Part shown: in pieces, positions 43,244-52,696 of the stretch | How positions within the stretch are numbered: position 1 is the first letter of the stretch | Layout: every line of letters begins with the position of its first letter | Assembly: GCF_000416235.1 (NCBI RefSeq) | Contig: NZ_ATLO01000028.1 | Span: 1-64,000 of the forward strand | Source of the DNA: Pseudomonas sp. CFII64 | GTDB taxonomy: Bacteria; Pseudomonadota; Gammaproteobacteria; Pseudomonadales; Pseudomonadaceae | DNA length: 64,000 bases | Reading direction: 5' to 3' | The notes under the pieces: generated by a model | What the model was told of the DNA's origin: nothing | Database searches by the model: none | Seen by the model: the letters and a program-made list of their open reading frames with translations, nothing else | Made by a program: the position numbers and the translations under genes

Positions 43244-43858
43244 ATGCCAACGGTCACTGAAGCCATCCAGTCACGTTTCTCGGCTCATAGCTATGATCCA
43301 ACTCACGCCCTATCGACGCAGGAAATTGCTGACCTGATCGATCTGGCCCGCCACGCACCCTCCGCCTTTAATTTGCAAAACTGGCGCTTTATTGCCGTGC
43401 ACACGAACGAAGCAAAAACGAAGCTATTGCCTCTGGCCTACGGACAGCAAAAGGTGGTCGATGCAGCAGTAACCTTTATCGTCTGTGGGGCACTTGATCC
43501 CCATAAGACCATTTCCGCTTCGTTGCGCCCGGCGGTAGACGCGGGAATTCTGGACGAAGCGACCTTCACAGGCTGGGTGGGCGCGGTGGAAGGAATGTAT
43601 GCGCAAAATCCTGCGATGCAACGTGACGAGGCCGTTCGGTCGGCATCTCTGGCTGCAATGACACTGATGATGGTTGCAACTGAACGTGGCCTGGCCTCTA
43701 CGCCAATGATTGGCTTCGACCAGCCGGGCGTCGCTGCGGCGTTCAATCTGGAAGATCGTGAGATTCCGGTGATGATGATCACGGTGGGTCGGGCGGGCAC
43801 GACTAACTGGCCACAAAAGCCACGTAAGGCAACAAGCGACATCCTGTCAATCGTTTGA
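43244..43858 (+). CDS. Nitroreductase-family NAD(P)H oxidoreductase
   Basis: The 204-residue FMN protein has AIQSRFSAHSYDPTH at the start, DLARHAPSAFNLQNWRFIAV for FMN and substrate binding, and ERGLASTPMIGFDQPGV near the end. The family reduces nitroaromatics, quinones or enones. It is the first gene of a LysR-divergent unit with an ABM protein 25 bases downstream, consistent with electrophile or quinone reduction. Confidence 0.88.
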   Translation: MPTVTEAIQSRFSAHSYDPTHALSTQEIADLIDLARHAPSAFNLQNWRFIAVHTNEAKTKLLPLAYGQQKVVDAAVTFIVCGALDPHKTISASLRPAVDAGILDEATFTGWVGAVEGMYAQNPAMQRDEAVRSASLAAMTLMMVATERGLASTPMIGFDQPGVAAAFNLEDREIPVMMITVGRAGTTNWPQKPRKATSDILSIV

Positions 43859-43883
43859 TTTCTTTTGTGAATGGAGATCCAGA

Positions 43884-44168
43884 ATGTCGGTATCTACCTT
43901 TGTCGTGATCGCCAGGATCGTATTGCATCCTGGGGCGCGCGCTGCCTTCCTTCCCGTAGCAGCCGCAGACGCACGTGATTCTCTAGCCAAGGAAGCGGGA
44001 TGTATCGCTTTCAATATCCTGGTTCCAGAAGATGATGAGAGCTATCGCGACCGCGCAGCGTTTGACTTACATCTCACGCAACCTCATTTCCACGCCTTCG
44101 AGCGCGACGCCGAACATTTAATGGTGGGTAAGCCCGAGATTAACTTCTTTGGTGCTTACTCAAGCTGA
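43884..44168 (+). CDS. Antibiotic-biosynthesis-monooxygenase (ABM) domain protein
   Basis: The 94-residue single ABM-fold protein (FVVIARIVLHPGARAAF, EAGCIAFNILVPEDDE, FDLHLTQPHFHAFERD) resembles YgiN/HmoA-size monooxygenases. It has a GGAGAT ribosome site and follows the nitroreductase gene by 25 bases. It could oxidise quinols or act as a dimeric carrier; no catalytic residue can be assigned with certainty. Confidence 0.8.
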   Translation: MSVSTFVVIARIVLHPGARAAFLPVAAADARDSLAKEAGCIAFNILVPEDDESYRDRAAFDLHLTQPHFHAFERDAEHLMVGKPEINFFGAYSS

Positions 44169-44321
44169 AGAAATGAAAGTACGCGTTATCACATTCGCCT
44201 GATGCCTGCTCCTTACCACCAACAGGCCACTTCAAATACCCTGCGTAGCCCATTAAATAGAGGGCTCAGCGCACACCGCGCAAGACAATCCGCAGCAGCA
44301 CTTTTTTGGAATTAAAGTCCT

Positions 44322-44966
44322 ATGAAACTCTACGTCTACGATCACTGCCCCTTCTGTGTAAAAGCGCGGACGATTTTTGGCTTCAAGAACATCGCTTTCG
44401 ATCTCGTCATTCTCCTGAACGACGATGAAGCCACCCCAACCCGCATGATCGGCAAGAAAATGGCGCCCATCCTGGAGCACGACGGAAGCTACCTGGCCGA
44501 GAGTATGGATATCGTCGGTTATATCGATGGCCTTTCCGGCGAGAGGATCTTGTCCGGCCCTCTCAATCCGGCCGTGGCACAGTGGAACAGTGACGTATCT
44601 GGTCCTCTATTTTCGCTGGCACTTCCACGCTGGGCGGCGGCAGATCTCGAAGAGTTCTCCACGACTTCCGCACGTGCATACTTCACCCGCAACAAGGAGC
44701 GCATGATCGGTAGCTTCGAGGAGCATATGGCGGCCAGCCCCGACTATATCGCTAAGCTGAACCGTCATCTGCTGGCCCTTGAACCGTTGATCAAATCGTC
44801 CGCTGCGGTGAACGGCGAACTGTCCGAAGATGACGTCCACCTGTTCGCGAACTTGCGCAGCATGTCCATCGTGCGTGGCATCGAGTACCCGCCTGCTGTC
44901 GAGGCGTATCGTCAGCGGATGGCGGAGCGAAGCAGCATTGATCTGCACGATTCAATAGCGATTTAA
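44322..44966 (+). CDS. grxB: Glutaredoxin 2
   Basis: The 214-residue protein starts MKLYVYDHCPFCVKARTIFG, with the Cys9-Pro-Phe-Cys12 active site. It has the GST-like helical C-terminal domain expected of Grx2 (family length about 215). It reduces disulfides and glutathione mixed disulfides using glutathione. The 153-base gap from the ABM gene leaves open whether it is co-transcribed with the nitroreductase unit. Its presence fits an electrophile-stress theme. Confidence 0.9.
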   Translation: MKLYVYDHCPFCVKARTIFGFKNIAFDLVILLNDDEATPTRMIGKKMAPILEHDGSYLAESMDIVGYIDGLSGERILSGPLNPAVAQWNSDVSGPLFSLALPRWAAADLEEFSTTSARAYFTRNKERMIGSFEEHMAASPDYIAKLNRHLLALEPLIKSSAAVNGELSEDDVHLFANLRSMSIVRGIEYPPAVEAYRQRMAERSSIDLHDSIAI

Positions 44967-45132
44967 GGCCTCTCCTTCACTGGCACCCACCGCGACCGAT
45001 CCACTGTAAACTAGGACCCGGACGAACCGCGGCCATATGACTGTCGCCACTCCAGTCACAACAACATGGCCGCCAAAACTCGCAGCACTGTTTGAGTTCT
45101 TCAGGAAGGAGCACTACAGCGCAGCCACGATC

Positions 45133-45837
45133 CTACAAGCTATTGCCGTGGGTCACTTTCAAGTTCTTGAAATGCGCGACCGTCCCGGACTCGATCCAGA
45201 TACCAATGCCCCCATGCTGCCCTGCCCCATACTTGAGATCGTTCACCAGAAATGCTGGCTTCGCAGCGTGATCAAGATACAAGCGGGCTTTTGCCCCCTC
45301 GACGACCACTTTCATATGAATCCAGCGCCCTAGTTCGAGATCAGCGTAGGTTTCATATTGCTCGGGGCTCTCTTTGCGCAGTTGATCAAATCTGAAATCA
45401 GGATAGCCCGCGTATTGAACGCTGTGGTTGCGTCGCTCCTGATCATCCGCCTGACTATTGGTCGGACGCAGGTAGATGCTTTCGAAGCGCGACTGGGCGT
45501 CAATTCGGAACGATACCCCTATGAAACCGCGAGCATAATCGGGAGCGTCGGACGCTAGATCACTCGCAACGTCCACTTCAATCGTCCCGTCCGTGAAATC
45601 CATAGGCAGCCAGGCCATGAAATCCCTATCGAGTAAACGCTCACGGCCTTGATCCTGATAGGAGGATGATGGCATTTTTATTTCGAGTGCAGACTCCCCC
45701 TTATAACGCCCTTCAACCAACGAAACGCCAGAAAGCCGAAACTCTTCAGGGGTCGAGTATTTCGCGGGGCTCTCTGCAGCGGCAAGCCCAGACGCCGCTG
45801 ACAAGGTGGCTAGAGCAAGCAATGGCTTCAGTTTCAT
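45133..45837 (-). CDS. Exported protein with concanavalin-like (DUF1080/LamG-type) domain
   Basis: The 234-residue protein has a signal peptide (KLKPLLALATLSAASGLAAA). The beta-rich mature region includes DGTIEVDVASDLASDAPDYARGF (read as strand segments), FIGVSFRIDAQSRFESIYLRP, and GGIGIWIESGTVAHFKNLKV. This resembles family-16 or DUF1080 jelly-roll domains that bind or hydrolyse saccharides. I see no clear catalytic pair. It lies 90 bases downstream of an SDR gene on the same strand and may share its LysR control. Confidence 0.72.
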   Translation of the reverse strand: MKLKPLLALATLSAASGLAAAESPAKYSTPEEFRLSGVSLVEGRYKGESALEIKMPSSSYQDQGRERLLDRDFMAWLPMDFTDGTIEVDVASDLASDAPDYARGFIGVSFRIDAQSRFESIYLRPTNSQADDQERRNHSVQYAGYPDFRFDQLRKESPEQYETYADLELGRWIHMKVVVEGAKARLYLDHAAKPAFLVNDLKYGAGQHGGIGIWIESGTVAHFKNLKVTHGNSL

Positions 45838-45927
45838 GTCGATTTCCTGAACGCGAATTCGTAAGCATGCACCAGGATCGATGGCAACTCTGCCATTGAC
45901 CCTGGTTCGCCATTTCAACCGATGAGG

Positions 45928-46722
45928 TTAAACGATGTCATCGACCACGCCGCCATCAACCCTGAGCGCCGCGCCCGTGGTGGCTGACGCTTGAGGCGAG
46001 CAAACGTAAACGATCATGTTGGCGACTTCTTCAACAGTTGCAGCCCGCTGGATGATCGAGCTTGGGCGATGCTCTGCGATGAAAGCCTTGGCAACTTCCT
46101 CAAGGGATTTGCCCGTACGCTCGACTTCGCTTTGCATCATGCCAGCCACGCCATCGGACAAGGTCGGCCCTGGCAGGACGCTATTGACGGTCACGCCGCT
46201 ACCGGCAACGCGCTTGGCCAGGCCACGGGCCAATGCCAACTGGGCGGTTTTGGAGACACCATAGTGGATCATGTCTGCCGGGATATTGCGTGCAGACTCG
46301 GAAGCCACGAACACTACCCTGCCCCAGTTCTTCTCCACCATGGCTGGCAACAGTGCGCGGCTCAGGCGCACACCTGACATGACATTGGTCTGCCAATAGC
46401 TGTCCCAGACGTCGTCTTCGGTTTCAAAGAAATCCTGGGTGCCATATATCCCGGCATTGTTTACTAGCACATCGATATGCCCGGCACCCTGGAGCAGAGT
46501 TTCAACGCCGTGTGCGGAGCTCAGGTCTGCGGCTACGCCGGTAATGGTTACACCGGGTACTGCGCTTGAGAGTCTGGCGACGGCATCTTTTACAGAGCCT
46601 TCGCTGCGCCCATTGATCACCACGTCTGCGCCGGCCTCGGCGAGCCCTTTGGCAATCGCGAAACCTATACCGCCAGTCGAAGCGGTGACCAGCGCCCGTT
46701 TGGTATTCAACTGAATTTTCAT
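45928..46722 (-). CDS. Short-chain dehydrogenase/reductase
   Basis: The 264-residue classical SDR has a TASTGGIGFAIAKGLAEAG nucleotide motif, NNAGIYG, and an intact YGVSK active site. A C-terminal segment (MMQSEVERTGKSLEEVAKAF) matches the tail of the degenerate SDR at 52697-53416, so the two are paralogues. GGAG 5 bases before ATG 46722 supports the start. It lies on the same strand as the LysR gene upstream and may be co-regulated. Confidence 0.88.
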   Translation of the reverse strand: MKIQLNTKRALVTASTGGIGFAIAKGLAEAGADVVINGRSEGSVKDAVARLSSAVPGVTITGVAADLSSAHGVETLLQGAGHIDVLVNNAGIYGTQDFFETEDDVWDSYWQTNVMSGVRLSRALLPAMVEKNWGRVVFVASESARNIPADMIHYGVSKTAQLALARGLAKRVAGSGVTVNSVLPGPTLSDGVAGMMQSEVERTGKSLEEVAKAFIAEHRPSSIIQRAATVEEVANMIVYVCSPQASATTGAALRVDGGVVDDIV

Positions 46723-46862
46723 CTTCACTCCATCATGATCGGGTAGGCGTAACCCACCCTATTTGGAGCTTCCACAGCATCTATAGAAGCAATCAACCAC
46801 CTTAGAGGGTTGAAGCCGCTGGATAAATGTCCGTTCTGGAGATGCATTCAAAACGCAGCGTT

Positions 46863-47771
46863 TCAAAACACCAGAGGATTCACGGCTTCAGGACCAAATG
46901 TCATCAGTGCAAAATCCAAAAAGCTGCGCAGCTTGGGCGTCAATCGGCGGTCAGGCGCATACAAGACATGCAATGGCCGCGAAGGAATAGGATACGTTGG
47001 TAGCAGCGGAACAAGGTCCCCCACCAGCAGTGACTGACGCACCAGTTCTACTGGCTGCAGCAATATCCCCAACCCCGCCAGCGCAGCGCACAGAAGCGGC
47101 TCACCGTGATCAGCCATCAGTCGGCTATTTACGGGGACGATTACCTTGCCTTCGGGCCCATCGAACGTCCAATGAGTCCGTAATTCTGTGTGAGAAAAGC
47201 CAAGGCATTCGTGATCCTGAAGGTCCCAAGGGGTCTTGATGGGCGGCTTGTCACGCAGATAAGAAGGCGACGCGCACAGCACCAGTTGATAAGGCGCCAG
47301 AGGACGAGCCACCAGGCCACTGTCGGAAAGCTGGCCGACCCTGAACACCACGTCAAAACCTTCATCGATAACGTCAACGGCACGGTTAGCCAAGGTCAGC
47401 TCAACACTGATCATGGGGTTGGCTTTCATGAACCCTGGCAATTTGGGGGCGAGGGACTGCATCCCAAAACTGACTGGCGCGTTCACACGGAGTCGCCCGG
47501 TAGGCGTCGCTTGTGTCTCAGCCGCCATGTTTTCAGCGGTTTCAACTTCCGCAAGGATGATCTTGCAACGCTCATAAAACTCGCGTCCGAAGTCGGTGAG
47601 GCTCTGTCGCCGGGTGGTTCGATTCAACAACCGCACGCCCAGATGCTGTTCCAGATGATGCACATGCTTGCCAATCAACTGCGCAGACATCTGCATGGAG
47701 TCCCCGGCCGCACTGAACGAGCCCATCTCAACTGCCTTGACGAACGCCGCCATACTGCTTAGCCGATCCAT
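46863..47771 (-). CDS. LysR-family transcriptional regulator
   Basis: The 302-residue LysR protein starts MDRLSSMAAFVKAVEMGSFS, with the HTH in AGDSMQMSAQLIGKHVHHLEQ and LLNRTTRRQSLTD. It is divergent from the alpha/beta hydrolase at 47963 and upstream of the SDR at 45928. It belongs to the same broad type as the LysR proteins at 49029 and 53589, which also precede redox genes. Confidence 0.87.
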   Translation of the reverse strand: MDRLSSMAAFVKAVEMGSFSAAGDSMQMSAQLIGKHVHHLEQHLGVRLLNRTTRRQSLTDFGREFYERCKIILAEVETAENMAAETQATPTGRLRVNAPVSFGMQSLAPKLPGFMKANPMISVELTLANRAVDVIDEGFDVVFRVGQLSDSGLVARPLAPYQLVLCASPSYLRDKPPIKTPWDLQDHECLGFSHTELRTHWTFDGPEGKVIVPVNSRLMADHGEPLLCAALAGLGILLQPVELVRQSLLVGDLVPLLPTYPIPSRPLHVLYAPDRRLTPKLRSFLDFALMTFGPEAVNPLVF

Positions 47772-47962
47772 TAAAAATGATCCGTTTCGAATGTCGCCCC
47801 ATTTTGAGTATTTATCCTAATAGAGTTCAAGCCCTATTCTGGCCCCCTATCATTGACTCTCGCAGGCGAAGGTCTGGAGCACACTGCTTGGCAAGGCCAA
47901 AGTAGTGCCAGTCATGTCAATCGCCGTCTAAATTTTGCAGGCGCCCCTTCTTGAAATACCCA

Positions 47963-48904
47963 ATGAAAGCTTTACCGCTCAACACACTGCTTGATGAAGA
48001 TTTTTACTTCCCCCATGAGATCATTGGCCAGCCCTTTCGCACCTCTGACTTTGCTGATCTGAAGATAAGCAGCTTCATCACCAGCGATGCCGTCAACCTC
48101 AGCTATTGGGAAGCAGGCGCTGGACAACCGTTGATTTTCATCCCCGGCTGGTCTGCCAACGGTGCAATGTACTTCCACCTGATGCACATCTTGAGCAAGC
48201 ACTACCATGTGTACGTGCTGGACGTCAGGAATCAGGGTCTTTCCGAACGGGTAACCTTCGGTAATCGTATTGCCCGCTTCGCCATGGACGTGAAGGAGTT
48301 TGCCGACCATTTAGGCGTGTCCCAGGCCAACTACTGCGGCTGGTCCATGGGCGCATCGGTGATGTGGGCCTACATTGACCTGTTCGGCACCCAAGGCATT
48401 CGCACACTGACCATCATTGATCAGGCGCCATCGATTTACTGCCACGCCGACTGGACGGAGCAAGAGCGGTTGGAGGCCGGCGCCTTTACGACGTCACCCG
48501 AGCGAATGATTGCGTCCTATGCGCAAGGCACCGCCACCAACCTGCTGGTTTCAGGCAGCCGGGTTGTCGAGCGGGCAATGGCGATGGACTCGCCCTACTT
48601 CCATAACGTCATCAGCCTTGTGCAAGAGGTGGTCAAAGATGACATGGCATTCACCGCACAAGTGCTTTTCGATCACGCCACCAACGACTGGCGTGATGTG
48701 ATCCGGTCAAAGATCAATGTTCCGACGGCGATCTTCACCGGTGAGTACAGCGACTGGCTGGAGAGCCAGCGCTGGATGAGTTCGGTTATCCAGGACTCGG
48801 CGCTTCATGTGTACTCAAAAGCCGAGCAAGGCGACCATTTCCTGGCATTCAAGAACCCGGAGCAGTTCGCAACAGATCTGCGCAGTTTTTTGCAAGAACA
48901 CTAG
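47963..48904 (+). CDS. Alpha/beta hydrolase
   Basis: The 313-residue protein has the alpha/beta-hydrolase fold: an oxyanion segment FIPGWSANGAMYFHLMH, a nucleophile elbow GWSMGASV, and a late catalytic His in GDHFLAFKNPEQF. It resembles lactonase/haloperoxidase-like esterases. The substrate is unknown. It is divergent from a LysR gene and ends at a strong terminator. Confidence 0.85.
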   Translation: MKALPLNTLLDEDFYFPHEIIGQPFRTSDFADLKISSFITSDAVNLSYWEAGAGQPLIFIPGWSANGAMYFHLMHILSKHYHVYVLDVRNQGLSERVTFGNRIARFAMDVKEFADHLGVSQANYCGWSMGASVMWAYIDLFGTQGIRTLTIIDQAPSIYCHADWTEQERLEAGAFTTSPERMIASYAQGTATNLLVSGSRVVERAMAMDSPYFHNVISLVQEVVKDDMAFTAQVLFDHATNDWRDVIRSKINVPTAIFTGEYSDWLESQRWMSSVIQDSALHVYSKAEQGDHFLAFKNPEQFATDLRSFLQEH

Positions 48905-48974
48905 GTATGGGCTAAACGCTCGCCTGGATAGCTTTGCTGAGCCATATGGTTCGTAACACAGCGCTCCGTTTTAT

Positions 48975-49016
48975 CCGGCTGATGACTTCAACTCCCCTTT
49001 TATCAGCCGGTTTTTT
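48975..49016 (+). terminator. Rho-independent terminator after the hydrolase
   Basis: CCGGCTGAT and ATCAGCCGG form a 9-bp stem followed by six T residues (49011-49016). It ends the hydrolase transcript just before the convergent LysR gene. Confidence 0.85.
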
Positions 49017-49028
49017 GATGAGGGTGTG

Positions 49029-49928
49029 TCACCCCTCCCAGGACGGATGGGCGAATCGCTCCACCAGAAAGCTGATCAGCGTCCGGACCTTCGTCGGCAG
49101 ATGTTTGCGGGTTGGATAGACCACGTAAATACCCAGTTCGACCGATCGGTACTCAGGCAGTATCTCCACCAAATCGCCTCGGCGTAAATCCTGCGCCACC
49201 ATGAAACTCGGCTGCAACGAAACACCCCCACCGGCTAGCGTGATGGCTCGACAGGTATCCCCGTTATTACAGCGAACCACCGAGCGGGTATGAATGCTTT
49301 CGCTACCCTGTGGCCCTTCGAACTGCCATTCGTCCCCACTGGCAAAGTTGCTGTATGCAACCACACCATGCTCCGCCACATCAGACAATTTACGAATAGG
49401 TGCATGACTAGCCAAGTACGCTGGTGATGCGCACAGGCACATCCGCGTACTGGCCAGGCGTCGCCCCACCAACGACGAGTTTTCCATGCGTGCAATGCGC
49501 ACGGCGACATCAATCCCTTCGTCCACCAGGTCTACCAAGCGATCACTCAAGCTGATCTCCAGCTCAACCTTGGGGTAGGCGCTCATGAAATCGGCCCAGA
49601 TAGGTGCCAGGTGCAGCACGCCAAAACTGACCGGGGCATTCACCCGAAGGACTCCGCTCGCCTCGGGTGACGCGGATGACACGGCCTCCTCTGCCTCATC
49701 CATCATCGCCAGCACTTCACGGGCCTGGTGATAGAACTGACGCCCCTCATCCGTCAGGGAAAGCCGCCGAGTGGTGCGGTGCAGTAACCGGGCCCCCAAC
49801 CGCTCCTCCAGCCCACTCACGTAGCGCGATATGGCAGCTTTTGACATATCGAGTGGCTCGGCCGCTCCGACGAAACTGCCTTTATCGACAACGGTGCAGA
49901 AGACCTGCATTTCCAGAGCACGATCCAT
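49029..49928 (-). CDS. LysR-family transcriptional regulator
   Basis: The 299-residue LysR protein starts MDRALEMQVFCTVVDKGSFV, with the HTH in EPLDMSKAAISRYVSGLEERL and LLHRTTRRLSLTDEG. It is divergent, by 115 bases, from the four-gene oxidoreductase/LigB/esterase/DoxX operon and very likely controls it. A TCAACTCAACTCAA repeat before the divergent gene may belong to its leader. Confidence 0.87.
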   Translation of the reverse strand: MDRALEMQVFCTVVDKGSFVGAAEPLDMSKAAISRYVSGLEERLGARLLHRTTRRLSLTDEGRQFYHQAREVLAMMDEAEEAVSSASPEASGVLRVNAPVSFGVLHLAPIWADFMSAYPKVELEISLSDRLVDLVDEGIDVAVRIARMENSSLVGRRLASTRMCLCASPAYLASHAPIRKLSDVAEHGVVAYSNFASGDEWQFEGPQGSESIHTRSVVRCNNGDTCRAITLAGGGVSLQPSFMVAQDLRRGDLVEILPEYRSVELGIYVVYPTRKHLPTKVRTLISFLVERFAHPSWEG

Positions 49929-50043
49929 GATTGTCTCACCTAGTGGAACTATTCATCACATTTAGCCCGGTTTATCCCTACGAGGCAATCTATAAACTGA
50001 GCCCATCGAAACGCAACTCAACTCAACTCAAGAAGAGGTAGTT

Positions 50044-50673
50044 ATGAAAATCACAGTAATTGGTACCGGCAATATGGGTTCAGCTTTTGCGAAACAGCTT
50101 TCCGCCGCAGGGCACAGCGTCCGCATCACGGGCCGCGACATTAGCAAGGCCCAAGCCCTGGCTGACCAGTACACGAATGTCAGCGCTTACGCGGCAGCCG
50201 AAGCCTTGGGCGACAGTGACGCGATCGTGGTAGCTACCGCCTACGACGATGCAGCCACAGCGCTGAAAAGCCTGGGTGATCTGACCGGCAAAGTGGTCAT
50301 CGACATCACCAACCCGCTGAGCGCCGACTACATGTCGCTGACTATTGGCCACGTGACCAGCGCCTCAGAAGAAATCGCCAAGGCTGTACCACAAGCCAAT
50401 GTGGTGAAAGCGTTCAATACCCTGTTCGCTCAAGTGCTCGCTGATGGTCCTAAGTTCGCCAACGACCAGACCGGCAGCGTATTTGTTGCCAGCGACAGTG
50501 AGCGCGCCAAGCAAACTGCAATTGCACTGGCTCGCAGCCTGGGCTGGAACACCGTCGATGCTGGCGGTCTGGTGAATGCTCGCTACCTGGAGCCGCTGGC
50601 TGGTTTCAACATCTACCTTGGCTACGGCGCAGGTCTGGGCACTTCGGTCGCTCCGGTCTGGCTGAGCAAGTAA
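50044..50673 (+). CDS. NADPH-dependent F420-reductase-like dinucleotide-binding protein
   Basis: The 209-residue protein starts with a Rossmann motif (ITVIGTGNMGSAFAKQLSAAG) and has SDAIVVATAYDDAA and VVKAFNTLFAQVLADG, typical of the NADPH-dependent F420 reductase/ferric-reductase-like family widespread in bacteria that lack F420. It probably reduces a quinone, flavin or other acceptor. It is first in an operon with LigB-type dioxygenase, esterase and DoxX genes. Confidence 0.86.
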   Translation: MKITVIGTGNMGSAFAKQLSAAGHSVRITGRDISKAQALADQYTNVSAYAAAEALGDSDAIVVATAYDDAATALKSLGDLTGKVVIDITNPLSADYMSLTIGHVTSASEEIAKAVPQANVVKAFNTLFAQVLADGPKFANDQTGSVFVASDSERAKQTAIALARSLGWNTVDAGGLVNARYLEPLAGFNIYLGYGAGLGTSVAPVWLSK

Positions 50674-50703
50674 TCAATCAGTAATCACACAGGAATAGTC
50701 ACC

Positions 50704-51537
50704 ATGAACACTTCATTCCCCCTGCTGTTTGTGTCTCATGGTGCTCCTACGTTCGCAATCGAGCCTGGTCAGGCTGGTCCAAAACTGGCCGAGCTCGGTC
50801 GCGAACTGCCAAAACCTGACGCCATCGTGGTCCTCTCGCCGCACTGGATGACCCGTGGCGAAGTCAGTGTTACGGCGAGCACCGCACCTAAAACCATTCA
50901 TGACTTTGGCGGTTTTCCGGACGCTTTGTATCAAGTGTCCTACCCGGCTCCGGGCGCGCCAGAGTTAGCCAGTCATATTGTCGGCCTGCTGCAGACGGCG
51001 GGCTGGAAATCCCGGCTTGATCCGGTTCGTGGCCTGGATCACGGCGCATGGGTACCGCTTCTGTACCTGGCACCCGAAGCAGATATCCCAGTGGTTCAGG
51101 TATCCATGCCTGCAACGCTTGATACACGCAGCGCGTGGCAACTTGGCCTGGCACTCAAGCCACTGCGAGAGATGAATGTGTTGATCGTCGCGTCCGGCAG
51201 CCTTACCCATAACCTGTACGAGTTCCGCGGTGCTACGACCCACGGTGCCGACTACGTCAAACAGTTTGCAGCCTGGACCGCCAGGACCCTGCAGGCTGGA
51301 AACATTGATCAGTTGCTGGACTATAAGCAGTACGCACCTTCCGCCGAACGCGCCCATCCGACCGATGAGCATTTTTTACCGTTGTTCATTGCGCTGGGCG
51401 CAGCCGGTAAAAGCTATCAGACGATGGTCCTGGACGGCGGCATCACCCACGGCGTACTGGCCATGGACAGCTACCTGTTTACCTCGATGGATAACGAAGG
51501 GTTCGAGTCAGTTCAACCCGTTGAAGGTGTGAAATAA
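50704..51537 (+). CDS. DODA-type extradiol aromatic ring-opening dioxygenase (LigB family)
   Basis: The 277-residue protein has the LigB/DODA histidines: FVSHGAPTFAIE, VLSPHWMTRGEV, GLDHGAWVPLLYLAPEAD and DEHFLPLFIALGAAG, the last two near the catalytic site and all in the order seen in 4,5-DOPA dioxygenase-like YgiD. It would cleave catechols with a bulky substituent. It lies 30 bases after the reductase gene and 4 bases before the esterase gene. Confidence 0.87.
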   Translation: MNTSFPLLFVSHGAPTFAIEPGQAGPKLAELGRELPKPDAIVVLSPHWMTRGEVSVTASTAPKTIHDFGGFPDALYQVSYPAPGAPELASHIVGLLQTAGWKSRLDPVRGLDHGAWVPLLYLAPEADIPVVQVSMPATLDTRSAWQLGLALKPLREMNVLIVASGSLTHNLYEFRGATTHGADYVKQFAAWTARTLQAGNIDQLLDYKQYAPSAERAHPTDEHFLPLFIALGAAGKSYQTMVLDGGITHGVLAMDSYLFTSMDNEGFESVQPVEGVK

Positions 51538-51541
51538 CGTC

Positions 51542-52213
51542 ATGCAAAACATCAATTTTTCTGAACCTGCACGCGAGTCCGAGTCAGGTATTTTTTTCCG
51601 TAAGGCGTGCAACACTGCGACCCCCAAAGCACGGCTGCTGCTGCTGCACGGCGTAGGTTCGAACGAAGCGAATCTGGCCAGCCTGGCAGCGTCCCTGCCA
51701 GAGGAAATCGAGGTTCTGTTGCTTCGTGGGCCGCTACAGGTTGGCCCTCAAGGCTTCGCTTGGTACCAGGTTAATTTCACCAGCAACGGGCCGTCGTTCA
51801 ACCAGGAACAGGCTGAGGCCAGCCGCCGGTTGTTGATCCAGTTCATCGAGGCACTCCCGCCGCTTCCGACCGTGATCGCCGGCTTCAGCCAGGGCGGAAT
51901 CATGAGTTCCAGTGTTGGGGTTACGCAACCTGAGCTTGTGGCAGGTTTTGCGCTGCTGAGCGGCCGGATGCTACGGGAAATCGAACCGCTGATTGCATCA
52001 CCGGACCAGCTGAAAAGCGTCTCAGCATTCATTGCTCATGGTCGCCACGACAACGTGCTGCCCATCGACTGGGCACATGAAGCAGACGCCTGGCTCAGCC
52101 GGATCGGTGTGGAACACCAGGCTCATTTTTACGACATGGCCCACGAGATCATCCCTGAAGAACTGGCTGATTTCTCGCAATGGCTGGACCAGACACTTTC
52201 GCTTTCTAACTAA
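51542..52213 (+). CDS. Phospholipase/carboxylesterase-type alpha/beta hydrolase
   Basis: The 223-residue protein has LLLHGVGSNEANLASLAASL, the nucleophile elbow GFSQGGIMSSS and a late HGRHDNVLP and MAHEIIPEE for the Asp and His of the triad. This is the carboxylesterase/YpfH-like family. It begins 4 bases after the dioxygenase gene, so the two are translationally close. It may hydrolyse an ester or ring-cleavage product. Confidence 0.86.
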   Translation: MQNINFSEPARESESGIFFRKACNTATPKARLLLLHGVGSNEANLASLAASLPEEIEVLLLRGPLQVGPQGFAWYQVNFTSNGPSFNQEQAEASRRLLIQFIEALPPLPTVIAGFSQGGIMSSSVGVTQPELVAGFALLSGRMLREIEPLIASPDQLKSVSAFIAHGRHDNVLPIDWAHEADAWLSRIGVEHQAHFYDMAHEIIPEELADFSQWLDQTLSLSN

Positions 52214-52239
52214 AAACTGATTTAACAAAGGAATTCACA

Positions 52240-52638
52240 ATGATTGATTCTCGCACCGCTCCTTACGCCGCACTCGTTATGCGTCTGGCACTGGGCATCA
52301 TGTTCATCGCCCATGGCCTGACCAAAGTGTTGGTCTTCACTCCGGCAGGTACCGCTGGCTTTTTCGAGTCCATCGGGTTTCCAGGCTTCCTGGCGTATCC
52401 GGTCATGGCCTTCGAAGTGATTGGCGGTTTGATGCTGGTTCTGGGCGTCTACGCTCGCTGGGTGGCTGCACTCGCGGTAGTGCAATTGTTTGTTGCGGCG
52501 ACCGTGCACTTCGGTAATGGCTGGAGCTTTACCAATGCTAATGGCGGTTGGGAATATCCAATCTATTTGTCCGTAACGGCTTTGGTTGTCGCTTTGCTGG
52601 GTGATGGCGCTTTCGCTGTCAAGCCATCCAGAGCGTAA
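52240..52638 (+). CDS. DoxX-family membrane protein
   Basis: The 132-residue protein has four hydrophobic helices with the DoxX pattern ALVMRLALGIMFIAHGLTKV, VMAFEVIGGLMLVLGVYARW and TALVVALLGDGAFAV. DoxX-like proteins are often encoded beside redox and quinone-stress genes. It is the last gene of the LysR-divergent operon and is followed by a terminator. Confidence 0.87.
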   Translation: MIDSRTAPYAALVMRLALGIMFIAHGLTKVLVFTPAGTAGFFESIGFPGFLAYPVMAFEVIGGLMLVLGVYARWVAALAVVQLFVAATVHFGNGWSFTNANGGWEYPIYLSVTALVVALLGDGAFAVKPSRA

Positions 52639-52659
52639 TCAACGCTAGCCTGACAGATG

Positions 52660-52691
52660 AAAAAGCTCTGGATCTCGATCCAGGGCTTTTT
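52660..52691. terminator. Bidirectional terminator between DoxX and the SDR-like gene
   Basis: AAAAAGCTCTGGAT, a CTCG loop and ATCCAGGGCTTTTT give a strong stem with A-run and T-run on either side. It can end both the rightward DoxX operon and the leftward SDR-like gene. Confidence 0.9.
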
Positions 52692-52696
52692 GCGTT

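Noticed and set aside
45037..45333. Plus-strand frame of 98 codons starting in the gap after grxB
   Set aside because: Two thirds overlap the exported concanavalin-like gene on the other strand; no motif. A short real peptide cannot be fully excluded.
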